Origin: Bacteroidota bacterium
GTDB lineage: Bacteria; Bacteroidota; Bacteroidia; Bacteroidales; Lentimicrobiaceae
Reading direction: 5' to 3'
Assembly: GCA_009773515.1 (NCBI GenBank)
Contig: WSXX01000031.1
Span: 684 to 50,693 of the forward strand
DNA: 50,010 bases
In this document: in pieces, positions 37,945 through 47,489 of the stretch
How positions within the stretch are numbered: the first letter of the stretch is position 1
Layout of the letters: each line of letters begins with the position of its first letter
The notes under the pieces: model-generated
What the model was told of the DNA's origin: nothing
What the model saw: only the letters and a program-made list of their open reading frames with translations
Databases searched by the model: none
Position numbers and translations under genes: made by a program

Positions 37945-40455
37945 CTATTTCACAACCACTTTCCTCATTTCTGTCCAACCCGGCGCAATTACCTTCAGGT
38001 AATACAAACCTTTTGAACGGCCAGAAAGATCGATGGTGGTTGCTTGTCCATTCCAGCCAATCTGCTGAACCGGCCGGCTCATATTGTCATAAATTATGAT
38101 TTCTGCATTTCTCAGATTCAATGGCGTGCTCAGCGAAACTTCAAACAAACCATCCGATGGATTCGGGAAAACATTCAGCAGATTCTCAACTACAGGTACA
38201 TCCTTGGTTTCTACGATTATAAAAGGGCTGTTCGAAAACGAAACCAGATTGCAGGCTACATCCAACACCGGATTGAAACCATCATCACAATTTGTGCAGG
38301 TAACTCCGGTTACACAATTGGGGTGGTTCGGGTGGCAATAATCCACATAGCCTTCAAAGAATGTATAACCAAGATCAATGTCTCCGGCTGCAATATATTC
38401 ATTCAGGTTGAAGTTAAACCATGGCGCAATGGCACCCGGACACCAGCCGGCACGGTTGTGATACCAGGTTCCGTTTTGAGGCTGACAGGCGTCGGGGTTT
38501 GGATTGCAGGTATTCCAGTTTACCTGTGAGAATTTCTTCACACCATTCACATATAGATCGTGGGTTGCGTTGTAAAACTCGGCAGCATTGCTGGTGTTCA
38601 GCGTTCCCCAGCCATGTCCTGTGGAAACAAGCTTAAGTTTCGAGGCAACTGTATTCTCAGGAAATTCATACTGGAAATCCGGTACAGGCTGCAGATTGGC
38701 ATAATCCCCGAAAGGGAATATTTCGCGCCATACTTCTTTAACCCTGCTGTAAAGATGAGTCGGACTTCCTGCACGGTAATCAAGTGTGAGGTCATACATG
38801 AATCCATTGTCGAGGGTGGGGCAGGTGGCCCTGAATTCTGTTTTCCCCTGAAGGATCGACATGTAATCTGTCAGGTCGATGCTGTGTGAACAGGCAACGC
38901 CATAAGGTGTGATGTAGCGGATGATCTCAACCCAGTTTCCTTCTTTGTCTTTGGCTTCAAAGTAAGCAACCCTGTCCCATTCTCCGCAACCACCCGGAGG
39001 ACAATGCACATTCAGTGTACCAATAATCTGATCATATGCACCAAGGAAAGAAGGCAGTTCAGCTTCCATGGTTTGTGAACTGACGGTCGGGCTGAGCCAG
39101 ATATCTTTGTAGGCATCCACCGAAACATCTGATGCGGCCGGCATTATATTGATGCTTACATTCTGAACACCTACAGCTCCATAGTTGTTGGCAGATAATA
39201 CTTCAATGGTATAATTGCCATATCCGGGTGGAGTCCACCATGCGGTAAAATGACCGTTCCAGAAATTCTGTGCATCAATTGTTTGTCCGTTTACCCGGAA
39301 TCTTACCCAGGCAACATTAAAAAGTTCAGGAAATTCTATCGTAGAGATTGCTGCCAGCTGAATGGGCGATAAGGCAGGAACATATACATTGCCCGGCAAT
39401 GGATTACGGGCATCAATATCAGGAACATGCGTTTGTGGATCAAGCACATAAAAGCGCTGAATAACCGGTTCGGCTGCATTGTATTGCCCGTTTCCGGGTT
39501 GGGTAGCCTCAACTTCCACAAGCCCGGGTGCGCCGGTAAGGGTGATAATATTTCCATTTATAGTGGCAGGTCCCGAAAGGATATTGAAAAATACCGGAAG
39601 CCCTGCGGTTGATGATGCTTCAATGGCAAATGGCGGTTCGTTGTTCAGTTTGTTTGGAATCGGAGTGAAGGATATCGCCTGATAGGTAGGATCGAGGGTT
39701 CCGTTAAAGTTGGAGGTTTCGCCGTCCATGGCAAAGTTCAGCAGATCGGCATCTCTTTCAGGTGAATATACATTTGAAACCAGTTTGGTGATGGATGAGT
39801 TGTTGCCCCCCGGTACGCCCTGATTAAATTTGTAATACATTTCAAGTCCGCTTTCGGTACCGGCAAGTTCATTGGCAATCATGTCCTGAATCTCGGCTTG
39901 CGACAGGGCTTTCGACCACACCGAAACTTCATCGGTACGACCGCACCAGTAAAAATTAAGCCCACCACCGGCTATGCTCCGGCCAATGGCAAAAGGAATG
40001 TTGGTTGCTGTAAATGTTCCGTTTGCTGCCTTGCTTCCTTTCAGTATTCCATTAACATAAAGTGTGATTGCCGATCCATTGTATACCCATGCAATGTGCT
40101 GCCACACCTGAGGAATCAACGTATTGGCAGGTGCGACATATTCGAAAAGTGTGCCAGCGGAGTTCTGAAATCTGCATTCAACCCTGCCGTTGTCAAGCTG
40201 AATCATGTAAAAACCTTGTGATCCTCTGAAACCCATCAGCCCCTGTCCGTAACTTAGATAATCGTCGTAAAACCAGCCGGCTATCGTCATTCCGGGTTTG
40301 TTGGCTACATATTGAGATCCGTTTTCAAGGATCACATGATCGAAGTTTCCACAGTCGTAGTGCAGGTATTGATTGGTCTGCGCATTAATCTGTGCAACGA
40401 CCGAAAATAGCAAGGCTATGATCAGCATTGTCATTCTTGCGTAATTGTTTTTCAT
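37945..40455 (-). CDS. Secreted LamG + peptide-N-glycosidase F-like protein, T9SS cargo
   Basis: I start this at ATG 40455 (836 residues) because it opens a good signal peptide (MKNNYARMTMLIIALLFSVVAQ); ATG 40512 adds only a polar leader. Domains: LamG/concanavalin-like (~30-225), MBG-like Ig module (~255-345; AIEASSTAGLPVFFNILSGP), further Ig-like linker (~350-450), PNGase F-like region (~465-745) and T9SS type A sorting domain (~760-836; NVFPNPSDGLFEVSL). The PNGase F region matches the Elizabethkingia enzyme at C490-GEWDR495 (D494 aligns with its catalytic D60), RYITPYG, AAEFYNATH (E626 aligns with E206) and RAGWCPG (668-674). PNGase F removes whole N-glycans from asparagine. The third glutamate (E118 in that enzyme) is not obvious. 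It follows the SusD-like gene by 86 bases. Activity is inferred. Confidence 0.5.
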   Translation of the reverse strand: MKNNYARMTMLIIALLFSVVAQINAQTNQYLHYDCGNFDHVILENGSQYVANKPGMTIAGWFYDDYLSYGQGLMGFRGSQGFYMIQLDNGRVECRFQNSAGTLFEYVAPANTLIPQVWQHIAWVYNGSAITLYVNGILKGSKAANGTFTATNIPFAIGRSIAGGGLNFYWCGRTDEVSVWSKALSQAEIQDMIANELAGTESGLEMYYKFNQGVPGGNNSSITKLVSNVYSPERDADLLNFAMDGETSNFNGTLDPTYQAISFTPIPNKLNNEPPFAIEASSTAGLPVFFNILSGPATINGNIITLTGAPGLVEVEATQPGNGQYNAAEPVIQRFYVLDPQTHVPDIDARNPLPGNVYVPALSPIQLAAISTIEFPELFNVAWVRFRVNGQTIDAQNFWNGHFTAWWTPPGYGNYTIEVLSANNYGAVGVQNVSINIMPAASDVSVDAYKDIWLSPTVSSQTMEAELPSFLGAYDQIIGTLNVHCPPGGCGEWDRVAYFEAKDKEGNWVEIIRYITPYGVACSHSIDLTDYMSILQGKTEFRATCPTLDNGFMYDLTLDYRAGSPTHLYSRVKEVWREIFPFGDYANLQPVPDFQYEFPENTVASKLKLVSTGHGWGTLNTSNAAEFYNATHDLYVNGVKKFSQVNWNTCNPNPDACQPQNGTWYHNRAGWCPGAIAPWFNFNLNEYIAAGDIDLGYTFFEGYVDYCHPNHPNCVTGVTCTNCDDGFNPVLDVACNLVSFSNSPFIIVETKDVPVVENLLNVFPNPSDGLFEVSLSTPLNLRNAEIIIYDNMSRPVQQIGWNGQATTIDLSGRSKGLYYLKVIAPGWTEMRKVVVK

Positions 40456-40541
40456 GATTGCGGGTTTTGGTTTGTATAATGTGTTGTTTCTGACAAATGG
40501 TTGTTGTTTCACTTTGTGATTTTAATTGCCGGATGCCCGTT

Positions 40542-42158
40542 TCAGGGAATCCACCAGATTTTGACATTGGGTTGATCGCCACCCTGTTTTAGCTTCGCGT
40601 CGTTCATATTTGCAACATTGTATTGCCCTTCCGATGGAGGATAAGGCAGCCTGTAGTGATTGATTGCATCACCTTCCCGGGGTGTCATCCCGGTTCTCCG
40701 TGCTTCAGCGTAAGCTTCCCAGGGCTGCCTGAAAGCGTCAATCCATCTCTGGGTGTAAATAAACCGGAGCTTTTCCTCGTCGGTGGTTGCGTTCCATGAT
40801 CCGAAGCGCATCAGGATTGTGGCCGCATTCAGGTGCGATGGAATGGTTATTTTATCCGTAAATTTCACACCCGAAAGTGGCAGTCTGAGCCTGTCCGAAA
40901 GGTTTTTCCACCATTCGGCCGAAGCATTGATTCCGTTCATGTATTCAATGTCGGCATAAGTTTTATCCTCAGCCACACCAATACCCCTGAAATATGCCTC
41001 TGCCTTGATAAAATGCACTTCGGCTCCGGTCATAAGGATGATGGGCATGTTGTTTTCGTCGGCTATGATGAAAAAGTTAAACGGCGAATAATTGACATTG
41101 TTTTTGATGTGATAATTGCCCAGATCATCGCGGTGGCTTCCATAGGGAATGCCCTGTGATGAAGGATTTCCGGGTTCCGGCACCTGGGGAAACGCTTGCC
41201 ATTTATCGTTCTGATCACCTTCAAAAAAGATGTAAGCCCTCGGATCAAAAATATCGGCACCGTCCGGGTCATCGCCATTTGAAAGTTGATGCCACATGGT
41301 TGATCCCATCCTCAATCCGTTGTGTTCGCGGAATGACCAGCTTACACTTTCGTTTGAAAAGCCATTTGTACCCGGCCATATACAGGCACTTTCAAGCACA
41401 GGTGTTATAAAGTCGTATCCGTAAAGCACCGGAAGATTGTTCTCTATGATGTTGCCAATGATTTCTGAAGCAATTGCCGGTTCTTTTTCGTACATCCGCA
41501 TTGCATGGCGCAAGCTGAGTGAGTTGGCAAATTTTCGCCACATTGTCAGATTTCCGTTGAACAGTTTGTCGAAGGAGGCAAAGCTGGTGAGTGGTTCTAC
41601 CTTTGCTGAGGTATCGTTGATGTTCTCCGCAGCCCAGGCAAGATCGTCGAGCAACGAAAGATATATTTCGCGCTGACTGTCGTAAACCGGATAAAGTCTG
41701 GTGAGATCCTGATATCCATATCCTGCCTGCGAATATGGAATGTCGCCGAAGAAATCAGTCATTCTGAAGGTTTTGTAAGCCTTTGCAATCATTAGCATGG
41801 CTTTCATGTTGGCGATTGTTCCATTGTCAGGATATTTGCTGAACCTTGTTTCAAGCTCTCTGATCACTGCCAGGGTTTTGTAATAATCTGACCAGATGCT
41901 CTCGGTGCCAAGGGTGTAATTTCCCCAGGCTGCGGTGGTGAGGGCTGCCTGCTGGGTTTGCGCGTAAAGGATTTCATTGTTGATGTAGAACTGCTCATCC
42001 CAGGTCAGCATCAGCGATTGAATCACACCATTAAAAAGTGATCCGTCGCTGGCCGAAGTGAAGCCCTGCGGATTGGTGTCAATTTCCTCAAAGTCCTTGC
42101 GGCACGACAACATTACCAGGCTTATCGCGAAAAGAAGGAGTATATGTTTTAACTTCAT
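40542..42158 (-). CDS. SusD/RagB-like surface lipoprotein
   Basis: I start this at ATG 42158 (538 residues), which gives a lipoprotein signal MKLKHILLLFAISLVMLSC with lipid-anchored C19 followed by RKDFEEI, a surface-export-type signal. An upstream in-frame ATG (42287) lies inside the SusC gene. The helical TPR-like body with LFNGVIQSLMLTWDEQFYINN, KAYKTFRMTDFFGDIPYSQAG and WRKFANSLSLRHAMRM matches the SusD-like_2/RagB branch. SusD proteins form the lid of a SusC receptor and bind the ligand. It begins 55 bases after the SusC-like stop and is followed by the PNGase F-like gene, so the ligand is plausibly a glycan, glycopeptide or peptide. Family assignment is secure; the ligand is inferred. 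Confidence 0.5.
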   Translation of the reverse strand: MKLKHILLLFAISLVMLSCRKDFEEIDTNPQGFTSASDGSLFNGVIQSLMLTWDEQFYINNEILYAQTQQAALTTAAWGNYTLGTESIWSDYYKTLAVIRELETRFSKYPDNGTIANMKAMLMIAKAYKTFRMTDFFGDIPYSQAGYGYQDLTRLYPVYDSQREIYLSLLDDLAWAAENINDTSAKVEPLTSFASFDKLFNGNLTMWRKFANSLSLRHAMRMYEKEPAIASEIIGNIIENNLPVLYGYDFITPVLESACIWPGTNGFSNESVSWSFREHNGLRMGSTMWHQLSNGDDPDGADIFDPRAYIFFEGDQNDKWQAFPQVPEPGNPSSQGIPYGSHRDDLGNYHIKNNVNYSPFNFFIIADENNMPIILMTGAEVHFIKAEAYFRGIGVAEDKTYADIEYMNGINASAEWWKNLSDRLRLPLSGVKFTDKITIPSHLNAATILMRFGSWNATTDEEKLRFIYTQRWIDAFRQPWEAYAEARRTGMTPREGDAINHYRLPYPPSEGQYNVANMNDAKLKQGGDQPNVKIWWIP

Positions 42159-42213
42159 GTTGTTTGATTTTTCAGATATTTTTACTGCTTTGTGTTTTCC
42201 GGTCTCTTTGAAA

Positions 42214-45200
42214 TCAGAAGGTTGCACTTGCCCCGAAAGTAAATGAGCGTATGCCCGGGAATGATGCCCATTCAAAGCCCTGTGCATTTCCTGATCCCAT
42301 AATTCCTTCAGGATTGATCTTGTCAGGCAGCGTAGTATAAATGTAAAACAGATCGCGACCTACCACAGAAAGTGTGAGACTCTGGAAAACTTTGACTTTT
42401 TTAAGCGCAGACTGAGGCAGGCTGTAACTGAGTGAAATTTCGCGCATTTTTACCCAGGTGTTTTCGAGAATGCCCGGTGTGGATAAGAACTTGCCCCATC
42501 CGCCGGCGTTCGGCAGATATTTATAATAATAGTGTACAACTTTGTTGTTGGGTGTTCCATCTTCGTAAACGCCTTCGAGTATCACACCCACATTTCTTGT
42601 GATTCCATCGGGGTCGGTATAGGGGAGTCCGCCACCATCGCGCTCGAGCAGGGTTTCAGGGCTTTGTCCGGTTTGTAATCCTATCACATACGAACCGCTG
42701 TAGATATCGCCGCCCCATTTTGTGTCGATAAGGGTTGCCAGACGGAAGTTTTTGTAAATCAGCTCAGTAGTAAAACCTGCAATAAAATGGGGAGAAGCAT
42801 TGCCGATGGGCACACGGGTATCGGTAATTTTGTAGTGCGTGCCTTCGTCGTTCAGAATGCGGTTTCCGTTGGCATCATACACATAATCATAACCGGTGAT
42901 GGTGCCATATTCGTCGCCTTCATAAAGATCCATGGCCGGACCGTTCAACCCCCAGATGTCGGCAAGGTGGTATGAATCAGAGTATCCGCCCAGACTGATG
43001 ATGTAATTGCGGTTACGCGAAAAATTAAGCCCGGCTTTTACAATGGTATTGCGGGTTTGAAGGGGCACTGTGTTGATGATAAACTCAAATCCCTTGTTCG
43101 ACAGTTCGCCACGGTTTATGGTAATATTGTAGGCTCCCGAACTTACCGGAACAGGCAGTCTGAGAATCTGATCAAATGAATGTTTGTAATACCATGTGAA
43201 ATCAAAGTCGATGCGGTTCTCGAATAATCCTAGATTCACACCAGCTTCATAGCCGGTTACAAACTGAGGTCTGAGCTCAAAAGGTGGAATCACATCCGGT
43301 AAGAATGATGCCTGCTGACCTCCGAATAAGCTGCTGTTGTAATAAAAGTTCTTTTCGTAAGGCGATGGACTGTTTGCGGTTTGAGCTATTCCACCCCTGA
43401 TTTTCAGGAAATTCAGCCACGGCAACTTATCCTGTATTTTGAATGCTTCACTGGCTATAAAGCTCACCGATGCGGATGGGTAAAAGTAGGAGTTGCTGTT
43501 TTTGGGTAGGGTGGAGGACCAGTCGTTTCTTCCGGTAACTTCAAGAAAAACATAGTCTTTATAGGAAAGGTTAAGGAAAGAGAACACTGAATTGGTCCGC
43601 ATCCTCAATATTGATTCTGAAGGGATAAGCTGCGATCCTGAGTTTCCGCTTCCGGGATTTACCACGGTGGTATTTCCTTCTTCATCGGTTTCAAAAATGT
43701 AATCGGTAAAGTTGAAGAAGGTGTACATATTCGGATAGTACCATGTGCCTGATGATCCGGATATGCCGTAAGCATTGTAATCCTGGCGGCTGGAACCAAC
43801 GGTAAACCTGACATTTATCCCCGATTTGAAAATATTTTTCCGGTGTGCAGTTATGAGCGCCTCCATATTGTCGCTGGTGCTTTTTTCGAGGCTGTTGCTG
43901 TATCCGCCGTTTAATTGTCCTATAAAATCTACAGGTTTGTTTTTCGATGTGAATTGCTCTACCCCGTAATCGCGCCCGATTCTTCCAGTGGCATTCAGCC
44001 AGGGCGCAATATCATAAATCAAAGCTATTGACCCGGTGTATTTGTCTCTGTCCTGCCAGGTGTTGTTGTTGTAATAATTCCACCACAGGTATCGATCCAC
44101 ATAAAGAAAAGGATATCCATCCAGCATATTTCTTGAGCCATCTGCAAGCTGATACATTTCCATATCTATGCCCTGATAACTTCGCGGCCATGAGTAAAGA
44201 AAACCTTTGCTGAATGAGTTGCCGTCTTCACCGATCATCGGACTGTTTTTCCTTTTGTATTTTACATAAGTCAAGGTGGCATCGGCTTTCAGCTTTTCTG
44301 AAATTTTAATGTTGGTCCCGAAATTTATAGTGGTTCGGTTGTAGTTGCTGTTGTTGATGACAGGTGTATGATCCTGATTTGTAAATGAAAGCCTCAATGT
44401 GCCTTTGTCGTTTCCGCCTTGCACCGAAATATTGTGCGTTTGTGTAATTCCGTCCTTGAACGGCATTTTCATGTTATCGGGCTGTGGTGAATAACTGCGC
44501 ATTTCGCCATCCCACCATTTTATGAGCTGTCCGTTCATTTCAGGCCCCCACGAAACGGCCGATCCATAATATCCAAACTGCTGTGCAGTGGTTGAAGTTG
44601 TGCCATTCTGATCAAGAACAATCTGATCATTTCCATAAATTCCGGGATAAAGCAATGTGCCATCTTCATCCATAGGGAAGCCTGGTTCTGTCAGCGAAAT
44701 TGGCCCGCCATGCCCGTATTTATTCTGCACTTCGCGGTATCGGTATGGGTTACTCACTTTAATGTTGTAATTATAGGTAACGCCCAATCCGCTCTGTTTT
44801 TTGCCTCGTTTTGTGGTGATAAGGATGACACCGTTGGCTCCGCGCTCACCATACAGTGCAGATGCAGCGCCACCTTTCAAAACGGTGTAGTCTTCAATAT
44901 CGAAAGGGTTGATGTCGGCAATACCGTTGCCCCAGTCCACGCCACGGCCAATATTGTCGAGCCCTGACACATTTTCCATAGGAACATTGTCAACCACAAT
45001 CAAAGGCTGATTGGTTCTTGCCAGGTTGTTGTTTCCACGGATAGTAATTCGCGTAGATCCGCCATCAACGCCATCGCCCTGCGAAACCTGCACGCCGGCA
45101 CTCCGACCTGAAAGAGATCCGATTATATTTGGAGTTCCTGCCCTGAGCACTTCGTCGGTGTTTATTTTTTCAGATGAGTAACCAATCTCCCTTTTTTCGC

Positions 45201-45540
45201 GCTTAACGCCGAGTGCTGTCACCACAACTTCTTCAAGCCTGCGGGCTTCGGGCGATAACTCAACATCAATTACCTGCTGATTTCCAACAGCAACTTCGAG
45301 GCTGGTGTAACCAACAAAGCTGAAAATAAGCACAGTTCCCTGCCCGGAAACCGGTAATACGTAATTGCCGTTTACATCGGTTACAGTGCCCAATGTTGTC
45401 CCCTTTATCTGAATACTGACTCCGGGCAAGGTAAGTCCGTCGTCGCTGCCGGTTACCGTTCCTGAAATGGCCCGTTCCTGAGCGGCTGTCTCCATCACCA
45501 AGGAGATAATGATAAATAAGATAAAGACAATTCTCTTCAT
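42214..45540 (-). CDS. SusC/RagA-like TonB-dependent outer-membrane receptor
   Basis: 1108 residues, normal for SusC. Signal peptide MKRIVFILFIIISLVMETAAQ, an N-terminal carboxypeptidase-regulatory-like domain (24-100; AISGTVTGSDDGLTLPGVSI, TVTDVNGNYVLPV), TonB-box-like EEVVVTALGVKREKREIGYS (~103-122), plug domain (~120-240; IRGNNNLARTNQPLIVVDNVP) and a 22-strand barrel ending in SFTFGASATF with a terminal Phe. It imports ligands in a TonB-dependent way with its SusD partner encoded next. It is first in the operon; the ~215-base upstream gap has only a near-match -7 box (TAAGTTTA at 45607-45614). No anti-sigma/ECF pair or hybrid two-component regulator is adjacent, so control is unclear. Confidence 0.5.
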   Translation of the reverse strand: MKRIVFILFIIISLVMETAAQERAISGTVTGSDDGLTLPGVSIQIKGTTLGTVTDVNGNYVLPVSGQGTVLIFSFVGYTSLEVAVGNQQVIDVELSPEARRLEEVVVTALGVKREKREIGYSSEKINTDEVLRAGTPNIIGSLSGRSAGVQVSQGDGVDGGSTRITIRGNNNLARTNQPLIVVDNVPMENVSGLDNIGRGVDWGNGIADINPFDIEDYTVLKGGAASALYGERGANGVILITTKRGKKQSGLGVTYNYNIKVSNPYRYREVQNKYGHGGPISLTEPGFPMDEDGTLLYPGIYGNDQIVLDQNGTTSTTAQQFGYYGSAVSWGPEMNGQLIKWWDGEMRSYSPQPDNMKMPFKDGITQTHNISVQGGNDKGTLRLSFTNQDHTPVINNSNYNRTTINFGTNIKISEKLKADATLTYVKYKRKNSPMIGEDGNSFSKGFLYSWPRSYQGIDMEMYQLADGSRNMLDGYPFLYVDRYLWWNYYNNNTWQDRDKYTGSIALIYDIAPWLNATGRIGRDYGVEQFTSKNKPVDFIGQLNGGYSNSLEKSTSDNMEALITAHRKNIFKSGINVRFTVGSSRQDYNAYGISGSSGTWYYPNMYTFFNFTDYIFETDEEGNTTVVNPGSGNSGSQLIPSESILRMRTNSVFSFLNLSYKDYVFLEVTGRNDWSSTLPKNSNSYFYPSASVSFIASEAFKIQDKLPWLNFLKIRGGIAQTANSPSPYEKNFYYNSSLFGGQQASFLPDVIPPFELRPQFVTGYEAGVNLGLFENRIDFDFTWYYKHSFDQILRLPVPVSSGAYNITINRGELSNKGFEFIINTVPLQTRNTIVKAGLNFSRNRNYIISLGGYSDSYHLADIWGLNGPAMDLYEGDEYGTITGYDYVYDANGNRILNDEGTHYKITDTRVPIGNASPHFIAGFTTELIYKNFRLATLIDTKWGGDIYSGSYVIGLQTGQSPETLLERDGGGLPYTDPDGITRNVGVILEGVYEDGTPNNKVVHYYYKYLPNAGGWGKFLSTPGILENTWVKMREISLSYSLPQSALKKVKVFQSLTLSVVGRDLFYIYTTLPDKINPEGIMGSGNAQGFEWASFPGIRSFTFGASATF

Positions 45541-45755
45541 AGTTCATGCGTTGAGGTAAATCTGAGGTTACTTCAGGAAATGAAAATCTGTTAAGCTATT
45601 GGGATGTAAACTTAATAAAAATATTAATTAAGTAACAAGGGGGTGGGTGAAATATTTATTTTATAATTATAGGGCTGGATGGGCGACGCATAAAGGCAGT
45701 TAACCAATGGAGAGGGGGCTGGTCGATTGTTGGCAGTGTTTCGTTCACTCAAAAA

Positions 45756-46574
45756 TTAATCTAATTTATTATTTTCATCCATTAAATATTTCTTCTCTGT
45801 CTCATTTAAGGTTTCAAAAAGATTTTCTCTGGCTTGCTCTCCTTTTTTTACTATTTCAATCCATTTTATATCATCAAGAATTGCTTTCTCATCATAATCA
45901 TCATTGTTTGGTGTTTCATATTTATGCAATTCTGAATGCCATTCTTTTAAAATTTCATATTCCTGTTGGGAAATCCAGTCAATGCCAATATAATGTGAGT
46001 AATCAAAATCTGATAAAGTATCGTCAAAATAACTATTCATAAACTCCCCAAAAGAATAATGTGGATTTTCATTTTCATTGTCAAGCCATTTCTTCTTTTG
46101 AAATTCCATAGAAGTAAGTTCGTAAATTGCCTGTAACCATAATTGTCTCCAATAATTTCTTTGTTCGTCTTCATTAATTTCTTCGTTTTCATAGTTTTCA
46201 AGAAATATGCTTTTCCCCAAAACTGGCTCTTTTTCGTAGCTTCCAAAAAGCTCTCGTTTTTGCTGCCAAATCACTCGGTAAAAGTAAATCAGGGAATAAA
46301 TAAGGTGGAAAAACAAAAAGAATATTCCAGATTTACTGTATCTGTCGTATTTATAGAAAAAGTAAAGGGTGTAAAAGAACAAGATTATCCAGAGTGTTGA
46401 AAGAATAAAAACTGTTCCTAATAATAATATATGTGGTTCTGTTTGAATGCCTAAGGAGAATAGAAAAAAAGTTCTGAAAGAAATTATTAACTGAAAAGCA
46501 AATAATGCAATGCTCGCCCAAAAGCAAACAATAAGGAAGTTAAGTAGCGGCTTGGATAAAATTTTATTTGTCAA
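45756..46574 (-). CDS. AT-rich membrane protein of unknown function
   Basis: 272 residues. Three hydrophobic segments (~10-32, 48-74 and 83-100) are followed by a long acidic cytoplasmic-type tail (~105-272) rich in E, D, N and W (e.g. NYWRQLWLQAIYEL, HYSFGEFMNSYFDD). I do not recognise the family. The gene is clearly more AT-rich than the SusC operon beside it and sits next to a transposase-derived region, so it may be acquired. Single gene, convergent with nothing; the stop is followed by the 215-base leader of susC-like. Confidence 0.5.
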   Translation of the reverse strand: MTNKILSKPLLNFLIVCFWASIALFAFQLIISFRTFFLFSLGIQTEPHILLLGTVFILSTLWIILFFYTLYFFYKYDRYSKSGIFFLFFHLIYSLIYFYRVIWQQKRELFGSYEKEPVLGKSIFLENYENEEINEDEQRNYWRQLWLQAIYELTSMEFQKKKWLDNENENPHYSFGEFMNSYFDDTLSDFDYSHYIGIDWISQQEYEILKEWHSELHKYETPNNDDYDEKAILDDIKWIEIVKKGEQARENLFETLNETEKKYLMDENNKLD

Positions 46575-46747
46575 TTGTTGGTAGGTTGTTATTGTTAATA
46601 TTTAACTCTCAAATCACTCTTTATTATTCAGATTCTATCGTTCTGGCCTGCGTTAACATTGCAAACTACGATTGAATATCCGCAATATCGCGTATACCTG
46701 ACTAATATCCACCCTTATTGAGCATAAATACAAATCAGCTCTCCGCA

Positions 46748-46775
46748 CCAAATATAACAATATTTTAAATATCCA
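46748..46775 (+). repeat. 28-bp direct repeat, left copy
   Basis: Begins CCAAATATAACAA and ends TTTTAAATATCCA. The other copy at 47490-47517 differs at a single base. Together they bracket the RAYT gene and its palindrome. Confidence 0.5.
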
Positions 46776-46783
46776 ATATTTGA

Positions 46784-47374
46784 TCAGGTTGATTTGCCAT
46801 AAAATTTATCCTCTTTCCATTTCAATGGATTGTCTGCAATATAATCTTGAATTCGTTCAAATTCTGCAGAATCACGAATGATATGGTCGTAAAATCGCGA
46901 TTGCCATTCAAATCCGGCATGGATTTTACGGGCGTTTATTGTACAAATACGTTTGTATTGGTTAACAATTGAACCAATGGTATTTGGTTTCCATTTATTG
47001 GTTGCGGCGGCGGTACGGTTTGCGTTACACGTAGAGACGCCCAATTTGGGCGTCTCTACCCCCAAACCCGCCGAACCCGCCGACCCATAATCATTTTTAT
47101 TTATTATCAAAATCCCGTGAACATGATTGGGCATTACCACAAAATTGCCTAATTCAATAAACGGAAAATGATTGGGTATTTCCATCCAATATTGTTCTGC
47201 CAATTTTCCGATTTCGTTTAATTGCATTGTTGGAACGTGAATTTTCACAATTTCGCCAAAATAATGTTCGCGGTGCCCCGAACAAATGGTGATAAAATAG
47301 GCGCCATTTGCACCATAATCCCATGATTGTAATCGCGCGGACGGAATACGATATTTATTTTGAAATTTGTCCAT
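46784..47374 (-). CDS. REP-associated tyrosine transposase (Y1/HUH family)
   Basis: 196 residues, normal for a RAYT. HUH motif N83-H84-V85-H86 and catalytic tyrosine Y140 in GSIVNQYKRIC. The C-terminal GFEWQSRFYDHIIRD and IQDYIADNPLKW are typical of Bacteroidota Y1 transposases. RAYTs are single-copy domesticated IS200-like enzymes that cleave and move REP palindromes. Here residues V106-T115 (VETPKLGVST) are encoded by a REP palindrome inserted in frame (47031-47059), and a second copy lies 60 bases upstream of the start. Catalytic residues look intact. Assignment is very secure; mobility is inferred. Confidence 0.5.
   Translation of the reverse strand: MDKFQNKYRIPSARLQSWDYGANGAYFITICSGHREHYFGEIVKIHVPTMQLNEIGKLAEQYWMEIPNHFPFIELGNFVVMPNHVHGILIINKNDYGSAGSAGLGVETPKLGVSTCNANRTAAATNKWKPNTIGSIVNQYKRICTINARKIHAGFEWQSRFYDHIIRDSAEFERIQDYIADNPLKWKEDKFYGKST
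47031..47059. repeat. REP palindrome inside the RAYT coding sequence
   Basis: Arms GTAGAGACGCCCA and TGGGCGTCTCTAC with a 3-base centre ATT, a perfect 29-bp palindrome. It is read in frame as VETPKLGVST within the transposase. Confidence 0.5.
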
Positions 47375-47433
47375 TTTGTTTATTTGTGTTTTGTTTACGG
47401 GTGGTAACGGATGGTGGTGGTGGTTGGTATTTG

Positions 47434-47462
47434 GTAGAGACGCCCAATTTGGGCGTCTCTAC
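47434..47462. repeat. REP palindrome upstream of the RAYT gene
   Basis: Identical to the in-gene copy, with one extra pairing base on each side (47433-47463). It lies 60 bases before the RAYT start and is a candidate transposase substrate. Confidence 0.5.
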
Positions 47463-47489
47463 CAAATGCGCGTAACCCGGATTCCTACC

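Noticed and set aside
38044-38529. 161-codon plus frame inside the PNGase F-like gene
   Set aside because: Antisense to a well-supported minus-strand gene with visible catalytic motifs.
37945-45540. Classical starch or polysaccharide utilisation locus
   Set aside because: No glycoside hydrolase, SusE/F or hybrid two-component regulator is adjacent; the only enzyme is PNGase F-like.
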